NCBI RefSeq assembly: GCF_015207705.1
Contig: NZ_JADEWI010000011.1
Location: 1 to 64,000, forward strand
Length of the DNA: 64,000 nucleotides
Source: Nostoc sp. LEGE 06077
GTDB lineage: Bacteria; Cyanobacteriota; Cyanobacteriia; Cyanobacteriales; Nostocaceae
Direction of reading: 5' to 3'
Position 1 is the first letter of the stretch, and every line of letters starts with the position of its first letter. Position numbers and translations under genes: made by a program. Below the pieces are notes generated by a model. It had not been told where the DNA came from and searched no databases. It saw only the letters and a program-made list of their open reading frames with translations. Shown here piece after piece: positions 34,904 to 44,224 of this stretch.

Positions 34904-35911
34904 TCATTCATCACTAATCAGCAGGACAATTTTACCCGCGATCGCACCAGTTTCAATTAATTCATGAGCTTTTGCTGCATCTTTTAACGGAAACTGATGA
35001 TTCACTTGAATTTTCAACTTACCTTGTTCCATCAAACTCCCGCACTGTTCTAAAATTTCTGCATGATGTTGCAGACTTTCATCCAGTCCCAACAACATCG
35101 GTGTTAGCATCAATTCCAACCCAATGCGGAGATTCCGGTTCCTTGCAATTTTCCACACCGTATTCGCATCAGGTTCCAGAATCGACACAATATCGCCATA
35201 CACCCGCACTGCGGGAAAGGTTTTTGGAAAAGTTTCCCCACCAACAGTATCAAAAGCTAAATCTACGCCTTCTCCACCAGTCCAATCTAAAGTTGCTTGG
35301 GCAAAGTCTGTTTGTTTGTAAAATATTGGGTAGTCTGCACCAAGTTGTTGGACAAAATTCGCTTTTTCCTGAGAACTAACCGTGGTGGCGACAGTAGCAC
35401 CTTTCAGTTTCGCCAGTTGAATTGCTACGTGTCCAACACCACCCGCACCTGCATGAATTAGCACCTTTTCCTCAGGTTCTAATCTTCCCCGTTCGTATAA
35501 AGCTTCCCACGCCGTAATTAATACTAGAGGTGCGGCGGCGGCTTCGGCAAAAGACACAGAAGCGGGTTTACGCGCTACGAATCGCTCATCGACAACTGTA
35601 TATTCTGCATAATTACCTTGGTGTCCACCCAAACCACCGTAGCAAAAATATACTGCATCTCCCGGACGAAACTTTTGTACGCCAGCACCCACAGCTTCCA
35701 CAATACCTGCACCATCACATCCTAAAATTGCCGGCATTTTTTCAGGGTAAAAAGTGCCACGTTTGCGAAGTTTAGTATCAATAGGGTTAACCCCAGCCGC
35801 TACCAAGCGGACTAAAAGTTGCGTATTTTCTAAAGAAAAACTGGGAGTTGGTATTTCCTGTAATTGCAGTACTTCTGGACTACCTGCTGCTGTCATTAAG
35901 ACTGCTTTCAC
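34904..35911 (-). CDS. Quinone-oxidoreductase-like medium-chain dehydrogenase
   Basis: NAD(P)H-dependent oxidoreductase of the medium-chain superfamily, 335 residues. The start is the GTG at 35911 (VKAVLMTAAGSPEVL) with AGGAGG eight bases upstream; an in-frame ATG further upstream lacks this. GCDGAGIVEAVGAGV, the nucleotide-binding IHAGAGGVGHVAIQLAKLKGA region (HAGAGGVGH) and DLAFDTVGGETF are family motifs. The conserved zinc-binding residues of alcohol dehydrogenases are not obvious, so it is closer to zeta-crystallin/quinone reductase. It is upstream of, and adjacent to, the pentapeptide-like gene. Confidence 0.88.
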   Translation of the reverse strand: MKAVLMTAAGSPEVLQLQEIPTPSFSLENTQLLVRLVAAGVNPIDTKLRKRGTFYPEKMPAILGCDGAGIVEAVGAGVQKFRPGDAVYFCYGGLGGHQGNYAEYTVVDERFVARKPASVSFAEAAAAPLVLITAWEALYERGRLEPEEKVLIHAGAGGVGHVAIQLAKLKGATVATTVSSQEKANFVQQLGADYPIFYKQTDFAQATLDWTGGEGVDLAFDTVGGETFPKTFPAVRVYGDIVSILEPDANTVWKIARNRNLRIGLELMLTPMLLGLDESLQHHAEILEQCGSLMEQGKLKIQVNHQFPLKDAAKAHELIETGAIAGKIVLLISDE

Positions 35912-36067
35912 AACGCTTTCCTCCTGGTTTTTACTATTAATTACACATTCCAATTATCCAACAGATAAAGATATATTTTGAGCGATCGCCCTCCAGATTG
36001 CTCAAGAATCTTTCCGAGCGATCGCTTTGGTAAAATAACATAACTTATCCTTGCTTCAGCTAATTAA

Positions 36068-36976
36068 ATGACGAGATTTATCCATGATCAATTCTCTAAA
36101 GATTACTTAGAAGAACTGCTAAAGCCTTATGGAAAAGTCCAAGCACCAAGTCGAGTAGCCGCCGAAGTTCGAGAAATAGACGTATTATTTACACCAATTC
36201 CCACACAAACAGCTAATCTAGCCACATTGGGAATATTAGGAAAAATGGCAAAAACACCAGCCATCTTTGAACCCTTCCGTAACCCAGCATCAATCGAAGA
36301 GATTAACGATTGTATCTCAAAACTATCAGAAGTAAAAAGCGCAATCCAGCGAGAAGCAAAGCGCAGCAAGAACAAAATACCAGACTCAGAAATTCCCCAA
36401 CTATGGATACTCACACCTACTTGCTCAAAAAGTATCATTTCTGGGTTTGGTGGACAACTAAACTTAGACTGGGGAGAAGGCGTATACTTTTTACCAAAAC
36501 ATTTCCGCACAGTAATAGTAGTAATTCATCAGTTAGCATTTACACCAGAAACTCTGTGGGTAAGACTCTTGGGACGTGGTAGAGTACAACGTCAAGCAAT
36601 TGATGAATTAACAGCACTACCAGCAAATCACCCTTTTCAGAGAGTGACGTTAGAATTACTTTATAGCCTGCAACAAAACTTGAGCATCAATCAAGATATA
36701 GAAGTCGATGATCGGGAGTTAGTGATGAGATTAGCACCACTGTATCAACAAGACAGAGAACGCGCTAGACAAGAAGGGTTACAGCAAGGGGAACAACAGC
36801 TAATTCTGCGGCTGTTAAATCGGCGTTTTGGAGAAATCGAGATATCTTTAATCGAGCAAATTAAACGATTATCTATTGAACAATTAGAACCACTAGGGGA
36901 AGCATTATTAGATTTTGCCACAGTGGCGGATTTAGAAGTTTGGTTAAGTCAACAGCAAGATACAACCCATCAGTAA
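36068..36976 (+). CDS. DUF4351-type protein, possible Rpn-like nuclease relative
   Basis: A 302-residue protein. The C-terminal part is the DUF4351 module common in cyanobacteria (LRLLNRRFGEIEISLIEQI, QLEPLGEALLDFATVADLE). The middle region carries a charged helix (DRERARQEGLQQGEQQLI). The N-terminal part contains AEVREIDVLFTPIPTQ, where EIDVLF could be part of a PD-(D/E)XK nuclease core, as in Rpn/YhgA-like proteins, although the usual E-x-Q/K follow-up is not clear. Such proteins often occur in many copies per genome. No mobile element is adjacent. Confidence 0.75.
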   Translation: MTRFIHDQFSKDYLEELLKPYGKVQAPSRVAAEVREIDVLFTPIPTQTANLATLGILGKMAKTPAIFEPFRNPASIEEINDCISKLSEVKSAIQREAKRSKNKIPDSEIPQLWILTPTCSKSIISGFGGQLNLDWGEGVYFLPKHFRTVIVVIHQLAFTPETLWVRLLGRGRVQRQAIDELTALPANHPFQRVTLELLYSLQQNLSINQDIEVDDRELVMRLAPLYQQDRERARQEGLQQGEQQLILRLLNRRFGEIEISLIEQIKRLSIEQLEPLGEALLDFATVADLEVWLSQQQDTTHQ

Positions 36977-37102
36977 ACTATTAATGTTGATTAAGTTGGA
37001 GCGATCGCACTCTACAATCATGCCGTATTTCTGAGGGCGATCGCACTAGAGCGTGTCATCAATTAAGCCAGATATAAAATAATAAACAAAATTTTATGAC
37101 GC

Positions 37103-37133
37103 AAAAAAAGAGAGGTAAATAGTTTTACCTCTC
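37103..37133 (-). terminator. Intrinsic terminator of the rbcLXS operon
   Basis: On the minus strand GAGAGGTAAA and TTTACCTCTC form a perfect 10-base stem with a 4-base loop, followed by seven T. The A run is at 37103-37109 on the plus strand. It lies about 60 bases after the rbcS stop. Confidence 0.92.
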
Positions 37134-37191
37134 CTCTTTTAAGGATTTAAACCACAGGTATGAGGAATTTCACCCTTTACCCGTAACTTTT

Positions 37192-37521
37192 TCAATATCT
37201 GTTGGGTTTGTGAACAATAAAGCTGAGGATTTGGCACTGCTTGATGTTGTCAAATCCTACAACACGGATGTAGTGGGTAGGATATTGAGAACGGCAAGAT
37301 TGAACTTCAGCCAATACTTCACGAGACGTTTTAGCACCAAACAAAGGTAGCTTCCACAGTGTCCAATAAAGTTCGGTAGGTTCAGAAACTTCGTTAAACT
37401 CAACGGCTGGAATATAGCCTTGGCTCAGAATGTATTGGACTTGCTTTTCGATTTGAACGTCGGTGAGGGGAGGTAAGTAAGAAAGGGTTTCGTAACGACG
37501 CTCTTTTGGTAAGGTTTGCAT
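37192..37521 (-). CDS. rbcS: RuBisCO small subunit
   Basis: Small subunit of the L8S8 CO2-fixing enzyme in the carboxysome, 109 residues, typical for cyanobacteria. [37 protein letters not shown] and [14 protein letters not shown] are canonical. It is the last gene of rbcL-rbcX-rbcS, about 60 bases after rbcX. A strong terminator follows. Confidence 0.98.
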   Translation of the reverse strand: MQTLPKERRYETLSYLPPLTDVQIEKQVQYILSQGYIPAVEFNEVSEPTELYWTLWKLPLFGAKTSREVLAEVQSCRSQYPTHYIRVVGFDNIKQCQILSFIVHKPNRY

Positions 37522-37578
37522 AGCTGGTGATAATGGGTTGCTATTTGTAAATAATTACTTAGTACTTGCCTAGCTGGA

Positions 37579-37977
37579 TTAGTGATCCCAGTCAGGTTCG
37601 GAAATTGTCTGCTGTTCTGATTCAGGACTGGGGTCTGATAAACTCAACTGCGTCATGCGTTCTAGATGCTGGCGGCGTTGTTCCATATTGCCTTGCTGAA
37701 TCCCGCTACGAACCATTTCTGGTAAGAAATCGGCTACTTCTTCAGCTATATGTTCTCTAACCGTCATAATCCGCAAGGCTAACTCTGGTTTTTCTCGGAA
37801 AAGTTGTTTAATATAAGCTTCTCCGTCCTGAACTTTGCCGGCAGAAAAGGTTTGCAGCCATAGTGCTAACGGTGGATTCGTTTCGCCTAACTGCGCCAAC
37901 ACAGTCATTAGCGCCTGATAAGTCAGGTAGCTTTGGAGAGTTTTGGCTGTATCTTTAGCTATTTGCTTGAGATTCAT
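37579..37977 (-). CDS. rbcX: RuBisCO assembly chaperone RbcX
   Basis: Homodimeric helical chaperone that binds the C-terminal tail of RbcL and stabilises RbcL dimers during assembly. The 132 residues start MNLKQIAKDTAKTLQSYLTYQA, with the family's helix-rich core (QLGETNPPLALWLQTFSAGKVQDGEAYI in pieces) and a poorly conserved polar tail. It sits between rbcL and rbcS as in Anabaena and many other cyanobacteria. Confidence 0.97.
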   Translation of the reverse strand: MNLKQIAKDTAKTLQSYLTYQALMTVLAQLGETNPPLALWLQTFSAGKVQDGEAYIKQLFREKPELALRIMTVREHIAEEVADFLPEMVRSGIQQGNMEQRRQHLERMTQLSLSDPSPESEQQTISEPDWDH

Positions 37978-38061
37978 GCTTGACCCAGCCCAAATTTAAG
38001 TAAAAAGTTAGAAGTAAAAAGAGTTCTTTTACCTTTTAACTTTTTACCTTTTAGTTGATGA

Positions 38062-39492
38062 TCAGACGGTATCCATTGCCTCAAACTCGAACTTGATTTC
38101 TTTCCACAGTTCGCAAGCAACAGCCAATTCAGGAGACCACTTAGCAGCTTCACGGATAACGTCGTTACCTTCACGAGCCAAGTTACGACCTTCGTTACGT
38201 GCTTGGACGCAAGCTTCTAAAGCTACACGGTTAGCGGTTGCACCAGGAGCGTTACCCCAAGGGTGTCCGAGTGTACCACCACCGAATTGTAGTACGGAGT
38301 CATCACCGAAGATTTCTACCAACGCTGGCATGTGCCATACGTGGATACCACCGGAAGCAACTGCCATTACACCAGGTAAAGAAGCCCAGTCTTGGGTAAA
38401 GTAGATACCACGAGACTTGTCTTGCTCAACGTAGTTTTCACGCAATAGGTCAACGAAGCCCATTGTGATACCACGTTCACCTTCCAATTTACCTACTACG
38501 GTACCGGTGTGGATGTGATCACCACCAGATAGACGTAGGGCTTTAGCCAATACACGGAAGTGGATACCGTGGTTCTTTTGACGGTCGATTACTGCGTGCA
38601 TCGCGCGGTGGATGTGCAGTAGAACGCCGTTGTCACGACACCAACGAGCCAAGGTGGTGTTAGCTGTGAAACCTGCTGTTAGGTAGTCGTGCATGATGAT
38701 GGGCTGTTTGAGTTCTTTAGCGTACTCAGCCCGCTTCAGCATTTCTTCACAAGTAGGAGCGGTCACGTTTAGGTAGTGACCTTTGATTTCGCCTGTTTCT
38801 GCTTGTGCTTTGGTGATAGCATCAGCGACAAACAAGAAGCGATCGCGCCATCTTTGGAATGGTGCAGAGTTGATGTTTTCGTCGTCTTTGGTGAAGTCCA
38901 AACCACCGCGCAAACACTCGTATACAGCGCGTCCGTAGTTCTTAGCAGACAAACCTAATTTTGGTTTGATGGTACAACCCAACAGAGGACGACCGTATTT
39001 GTTTAATTTGTCACGCTCAACTTGGATACCGTGAGGAGGCCCTTGGAAGGTCTTGATGTAAGCAACGGGAAAGCGAATGTCTTCCAAACGCAATGCGCGC
39101 AACGCTTTAAAACCAAACACGTTACCGACAATTGAGGTCAATACGTTGGTGATAGAGCCTTCTTCAAACAGATCCAAAGGATAGGCAATATAAGCGATAA
39201 ATTGGTTGTCTTCGCCAGGAACTGGTTCGATATCGTAGCAACGACCTTTGTAACGATCTAGATCGGTTAACAAGTCAGTCCATACGGTTGTCCAAGTCCC
39301 AGTAGAAGACTCAGCCGCTACTGCTGCTGCTGCTTCCTCAAAAGGAACTCCGGGCTGAGGTGTTACACGAAACGCCGCCAGAATATCTGTATCTTTAGGT
39401 GTGTAATCGGGTGTGTAATAAGTTAGTCTGTAATCTTGAACCCCGGCTTTATACCCAGCTTTTGCCTGAGTCTTCGTTTGAGCGTAAGACAT
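38062..39492 (-). CDS. rbcL: RuBisCO large subunit (form IB)
   Basis: Catalytic subunit of ribulose-1,5-bisphosphate carboxylase/oxygenase, 476 residues. The carbamylated lysine and metal ligands are in [13 protein letters not shown]; loop 6 is in [12 protein letters not shown]; the C-terminus reads [12 protein letters not shown] as in other form IB cyanobacteria. Its ATG is preceded by GGAAGGA. A long leader of several hundred bases precedes it, as is known for the Anabaena rbc operon. Transcription runs through rbcX and rbcS to the terminator at 37103-37133. Confidence 0.99.
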   Translation of the reverse strand: MSYAQTKTQAKAGYKAGVQDYRLTYYTPDYTPKDTDILAAFRVTPQPGVPFEEAAAAVAAESSTGTWTTVWTDLLTDLDRYKGRCYDIEPVPGEDNQFIAYIAYPLDLFEEGSITNVLTSIVGNVFGFKALRALRLEDIRFPVAYIKTFQGPPHGIQVERDKLNKYGRPLLGCTIKPKLGLSAKNYGRAVYECLRGGLDFTKDDENINSAPFQRWRDRFLFVADAITKAQAETGEIKGHYLNVTAPTCEEMLKRAEYAKELKQPIIMHDYLTAGFTANTTLARWCRDNGVLLHIHRAMHAVIDRQKNHGIHFRVLAKALRLSGGDHIHTGTVVGKLEGERGITMGFVDLLRENYVEQDKSRGIYFTQDWASLPGVMAVASGGIHVWHMPALVEIFGDDSVLQFGGGTLGHPWGNAPGATANRVALEACVQARNEGRNLAREGNDVIREAAKWSPELAVACELWKEIKFEFEAMDTV

Positions 39493-40306
39493 ATCTATCC
39501 TTCCAAGATGTCACTCTTTTTACTTATCAAATCACGTTTTGTGCAACTTCCTCTCACTATTTTTCTCATCCTCATTAACAGAGGAGAAGATTAAGCCTAA
39601 TTTTTTGTTAGAGGTTGTCTTCGCCAGAGGGGAGCAGTTTTTTTAATTAACACTTGGTTCTTCGCCAGTGTTTTTTCCGCCCAGGATTGCATATCCTAGC
39701 GCTTGCGCCCTCGTTTGATGAAAAAATTTCTTTTATTTGTTCCTCTTAACTCGCTAAACTGTCTCAGCCCCACTAAAAACTTTCTACTTCGCAGAAAGTA
39801 TGAGATTATTCTCTTTTACATCCGGTTATTTTAGGAAATACGCTTTCTAGCTGACATTTCCTCATCCGCATTCTTGCTGTGTTTCCATTTATAGAAAACA
39901 GACCAGGAGAGAATTTTGCTGGATGCTGTTTAGTCGAGTAGTGAGCTAAAGACAAAATTGCACACGACGTAATTTGTAACTTGTCTCACAATATATCAAT
40001 AAATTGCATAAGTTATTCTTTGAAAGTTCTTAACTTATTTATTTAAATTTGTTATTACATAAAGTTTTAAACATTTTGTTAAGACTATTTTACAAAAGTC
40101 ATCTTTAACTGTATAGAAATGTACCCACTTGGGTGGGAGTAGAGGAGCAGTGAGTTGAGTACAAAGGACTATTGACCATTGCTCAGTAATTTATCGGAAA
40201 AATTCTTGAAGACGATTTAAACAATCCCAACAACGGGAACACTGAGTTTAACCGCCAGCCAGTTTAGGCAATGGCTAAACTTACTGTCTTTTGAGGAAAT
40301 ATCACC
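39493..40306. other. Long rbcL leader and divergent promoter region
   Basis: An 814-base gap between rbcL and the divergent propeller gene. The first 600 bases would be the rbcL 5' leader if the promoter-like site at 40082-40124 is used. In it the 10-mer TCTTCGCCAG occurs at 39618-39627 and 39659-39668. Two hairpins are visible: AACACT/AGTGTT followed by T6 on the plus strand (39649-39676), and ACTTTCT/AGAAAGT (39779-39799). The leader may hold post-transcriptional control. Confidence 0.55.
40082..40124 (-). promoter_or_regulatory. NtcA-type promoter candidate for rbcLXS
   Basis: GTA(N8)TAC at 40111-40124 (GTATAGAAATGTAC), then 23 bases, then TAGTCT (40082-40087 on the minus strand), which fits a TAN3T minus-10 element. 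The site is about 620 bases upstream of rbcL. NtcA (BifA) binding upstream of rbcL has been described in Anabaena PCC 7120, which raises the prior. It could instead act on the divergent gene at 40307. Confidence 0.45.
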
Positions 40307-41425
40307 GTGGTATTGTTTCGCAAGCGTACTAGTTTTTTGATGACTTCGATTTTGCTGGGGTTAATGACCTTGCCAAATATTGGCTTTGTAATGATGACAA
40401 ATCCAGCAAAGGCGCAAACCAATGGTATTCCATCACCGAAAACTCCAGAAATTCAGCCATCTGAGTTAGCGCCTTATTACCCAGCTTCTGCACCACCGCC
40501 ACAAGTCAAACCTTTACCGGATGAACGGATTATAGAAGAAAGGTCGATAGAAACAGATTACCGTGTGAGTAACTTGCTGAAAGATTTTAAAGGCAATCTG
40601 TGGGTGGGTTCTTGGCGGGGGTTATCGCGGATTGACCCCAAAACAGGTAAGATACTGGCGCGTGTAAATTTACCGAATATTGCTATTGGTGCTTTAGCCC
40701 AAGACAAAGTAGGGCGTTTGTGGGTGGGAACTTATGAAGGACTGATGCGCGTTGACCCTCGGACTAATGAGATTACGGCGCAGAATTTGTTTTTGCCTTC
40801 TAAACGGGTACTGTCAATGTTAATTGACAAGCGGGGCTATTTGTGGGTGGGAACTGATAGCGGTTTAGCTTTAATTAGTCCCGACCAAGGGTTAATTATG
40901 ACGACAGTGAAAAATTTGCCTGGAGTCAGTGCTAATACCTTGACTTTAGATGCGGAAGGTCAATTGTGGGTGGGAACTCTAGATGGATTGGTGCGGATAA
41001 ATACTACCAATGCGTATATTATGAAGCGGATTGACGGTTTACCGGGTACAACCGTGCAAACCTTAGCTATTAGTCCAGAAGGGTTAATTTGGGCAGGAAT
41101 GGCGAATAATTTACTAGTCATTGACCCAAAAACAGATAAAGTACTACGATCTGTCACGCCATTGCGGGGACGGAATGTAACAGCGGTCAACTTTGCCCAA
41201 GATGGTAGTGTTTGGGTAGGGACGAACAATGGTTTGTTACGATTAAATCCAAATACAGGCGCTCTTTTAGATCAAGTTGCGGGACTTCCTTCTAGTCGAG
41301 TTCTTGCCCTTGTACCGGATATTGGTAATAAATTATGGATTGGCACTAGTGAAGGTTTAGCTTGGTTAATGCCAAAAATGAACGGTGCAAAACCCCATCT
41401 TGCTTTCAGTCGCGCTGTGAAATGA
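40307..41425 (+). CDS. Secreted seven-bladed beta-propeller protein
   Basis: A 372-residue protein starting from a GTG at 40307 with GAGGAAA upstream. Residues 1-37 are a signal peptide (TSILLGLMTLPNIGFVMM, cut near AKAQ). A Pro-rich linker (ELAPYYPASAPPPQVKPLP) follows, then seven repeats of the type (L/I)W(V/I)GTxxGLxRIDPxTG, spaced about 40 residues apart, forming one closed propeller. This is the two-component-regulator propeller family, normally the sensor part of membrane kinases, but here it stands alone with no transmembrane or kinase part. It would act in the periplasm or outside the cell. Ligand unknown. Confidence 0.85.
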   Translation: MVLFRKRTSFLMTSILLGLMTLPNIGFVMMTNPAKAQTNGIPSPKTPEIQPSELAPYYPASAPPPQVKPLPDERIIEERSIETDYRVSNLLKDFKGNLWVGSWRGLSRIDPKTGKILARVNLPNIAIGALAQDKVGRLWVGTYEGLMRVDPRTNEITAQNLFLPSKRVLSMLIDKRGYLWVGTDSGLALISPDQGLIMTTVKNLPGVSANTLTLDAEGQLWVGTLDGLVRINTTNAYIMKRIDGLPGTTVQTLAISPEGLIWAGMANNLLVIDPKTDKVLRSVTPLRGRNVTAVNFAQDGSVWVGTNNGLLRLNPNTGALLDQVAGLPSSRVLALVPDIGNKLWIGTSEGLAWLMPKMNGAKPHLAFSRAVK

Positions 41426-41507
41426 GGTTACAGGTGATAGGTAAAAGGTTATAGTAAATAACTTTCACTTATCACCTATACCCTGTAACCTTTAACCTGT
41501 AACCTCT
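41426..41507. repeat. Inverted and direct repeats before panB
   Basis: GAGGTTACAGGTGATAGGT at the start has rough reverse complements TATCACCTAT and AACCTGTAACCTC at the end. The block reaches the panB start codon, and no ribosome binding site is visible in it. It may fold as a hairpin and act as terminator for the upstream gene or as a block on panB translation. Confidence 0.6.
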
Positions 41508-42278
41508 ATGCCAGTTACTACCCAGCAATTAATTCAATGGAAACAACAGGGACGTGCGATCGCAGCTTTAACCGCCTGGGATTATGCGATCGCCCAACTC
41601 ATCGACGCGGCTGGTGTAGACTTAATCCTGGTAGGAGACTCGATGGCAGTGGTTTTAGGCTATGAAACCACACTTCCCATTACCTTAGATGAGATGCTTT
41701 ATCATGCTAAAGCTGTGCGTCGTGGAGTGAAACGCGCTTTAGTTGTGGTTGATTTACCATTCTTGACTTATCAAGAAAGCGTCGCCCAAGCCATGAATTC
41801 AGCCGGCAGAATATTGAAGGAAACTGGGGCGCAAGCAGTCAAGTTAGAAGGTGGCTACCCAGCAATGGTAGAGACGATCGCACGTTTAGTCCAAGCGGGA
41901 ATTCCCGTGATGGGTCATGTTGGTTTGACACCGCAATCAGTTCATCAATTGGGTTTGCGCCAACAAGGTAAAACCGAAGCACAGGCAGAGAGAATTTTAA
42001 ATGAAGCGATCGCCTTAGAACAAGCTGGTGTCTTCGCCATTGTGTTAGAGCATATCCCCGCAGATTTGGCAAGACAAATAACCGAAAAACTCAGCATTCC
42101 CACAATTGGGATTGGTGCTGGATCGTACTGCGATGGCCAAGTGTTAGTGACTTCGGATATTCTCGGTCTTTCCGCCAAGCAACCACCATTTGCCAAAACT
42201 TACACTAACCTGCGGGAGACAATTACTCAAGCTGTACAGGATTACGCTGTAGAGGTGCGGGAACGGAAATTTCCGTAA
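41508..42278 (+). CDS. panB: 3-methyl-2-oxobutanoate hydroxymethyltransferase PanB
   Basis: First committed enzyme of pantothenate synthesis, transferring a hydroxymethyl group from methylene-tetrahydrofolate to ketoisovalerate. The 256 residues show the TIM barrel motifs: [50 protein letters not shown] and IGIGAG. Length is normal. panC is not adjacent. The region directly before the ATG is repeat-derived and lacks a Shine-Dalgarno sequence. Confidence 0.96.
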   Translation: MPVTTQQLIQWKQQGRAIAALTAWDYAIAQLIDAAGVDLILVGDSMAVVLGYETTLPITLDEMLYHAKAVRRGVKRALVVVDLPFLTYQESVAQAMNSAGRILKETGAQAVKLEGGYPAMVETIARLVQAGIPVMGHVGLTPQSVHQLGLRQQGKTEAQAERILNEAIALEQAGVFAIVLEHIPADLARQITEKLSIPTIGIGAGSYCDGQVLVTSDILGLSAKQPPFAKTYTNLRETITQAVQDYAVEVRERKFP

Positions 42279-42288
42279 TTTTTGTAAA

Positions 42289-42304
42289 GTGCTGAGTGCT
42301 GAGG
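42289..42304. repeat. STRR block GTGCTGA
   Basis: GTGCTGAGTGCTGAGG directly after panB, the same heptamer that appears in-frame in metH (45073-45111) and at the end of the giant kinase gene (56640-56656). Confidence 0.7.
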
Positions 42305-42366
42305 ATTAATTCAGTGTTTTCAAAGCTTTGAGCAATCAGCAATGTCATAAATAGACTTACAAGTGA

Positions 42367-42939
42367 TTAAATAAACCCAATGCGGTTCAGCGGCCAAAAG
42401 CGGAACACTGCGCGACCGATGATATTTTGTCTGGGGAGAAATCCCCAGTAACGCGAGTCATTGCTATCGTTACGGTTGTCTCCCATCACAAACAATTCAT
42501 CGACTGGGACTTGCACGGCGGGGAATGGCTGATTTGGTGGTTCGGCGATGTAATCTTCTTGCAAAGGTTGACCATTGAGATAAACTTTGCCATCAGTAAC
42601 TTTGAGAATTTCGCCTGGTGTGCCAATTACCCGTTTAATAAAGGCTTGGTCTTTGGGATAGCCGCGGCGTTGGAGTTCTGCGGGGGCTTGAAAAACTACG
42701 ATATCCCCAGTTACGGGAGGTTGAAAATGATAGGAGAGTTTTTCTACCACCAAGCGATCGCCTTCATATAAAGTTGGCACCATTGAATCAGAAGGTATAT
42801 AGCGAGGTTCCGCCACAAAAGTTCTGATTAACACTGCCAACAATAAAGCGATCGCCACTAAAGTTAAATTTTCTCGCCAACTACGCCATATTTTTGATGA
42901 CGCAGTAGCTTCTTTTGCATCAGTTTCCTGGGGAATCAT
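42367..42939 (-). CDS. lepB: Signal peptidase I
   Basis: Membrane serine protease that removes signal peptides from Sec- and Tat-exported proteins. The 190-residue protein has one N-terminal membrane anchor (LTLVAIALLLAVLIRTFV), the catalytic Ser52 in PSDSMVPTL and the general base Lys102 in IKRVIGTPGE. VMGDNRNDSNDSRYWGFLP is the conserved box E. The C-terminal end FRFWPLNRIGF is typical of cyanobacterial and thylakoid types. Confidence 0.96.
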   Translation of the reverse strand: MIPQETDAKEATASSKIWRSWRENLTLVAIALLLAVLIRTFVAEPRYIPSDSMVPTLYEGDRLVVEKLSYHFQPPVTGDIVVFQAPAELQRRGYPKDQAFIKRVIGTPGEILKVTDGKVYLNGQPLQEDYIAEPPNQPFPAVQVPVDELFVMGDNRNDSNDSRYWGFLPRQNIIGRAVFRFWPLNRIGFI

Positions 42940-43484
42940 AGAAATTTTTAGCCAGTAAAAAAAGTGGGATAACTACCTTGATTATTGCGATACTCAAGGT
43001 ATGCTTACAAGTAAACTGGGTTTTGCTAAGACCCATATAAATATTAATTTTACGTTCTCAAGTATATTTGTAATTTTGTGCATAGCAACGTCTGAGATTT
43101 ATCAGTAATCCCATAATGATTTTTGGGTGTTGCATAAATGCAGGATGAATTCAGTCTTTTTACCAAAAGTTAACTATCGATGTTTTGCGCCTTTGCGCGA
43201 AACAAAAAACATCCCACTAATCAGCAACACCGATTTTTGTATTACCTGCCAAAGAGACAGGAATACCCATCATAGTTTTAAGTAAAAAGGTGCAAATAAA
43301 CCGAAATATGTAATGAAAAGTAAAGTGGCTTGAAAACCTCTTCCCTGCTGCCTTCTGCCCTCTGCCTTGTCATCACGACAATTTTCAACACCGACTTACT
43401 TATCATTGACAACAGCCGTTGCTAATAATTTTATACTCAGCACTTTACATATACTCAACCAGCTTTAATGATTGAGTAGAAAAA
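42940..43484. other. 545-base intergenic region, no gene seen
   Basis: AT-rich region upstream of lepB and downstream of the zinc-ribbon gene. It contains low-complexity CTGCCTTCTGCCCTCTGCC near 43350 (repeat-like). No gene or RNA is recognised. Confidence 0.5.

Positions 43485-44224
<740 letters not shown>

Noticed and set aside
34486-34917. Plus-strand frame of 143 codons
   Set aside because: It is antisense to the signal peptide and N-terminal part of the pentapeptide-like protein and has no supporting motif or ribosome binding site.
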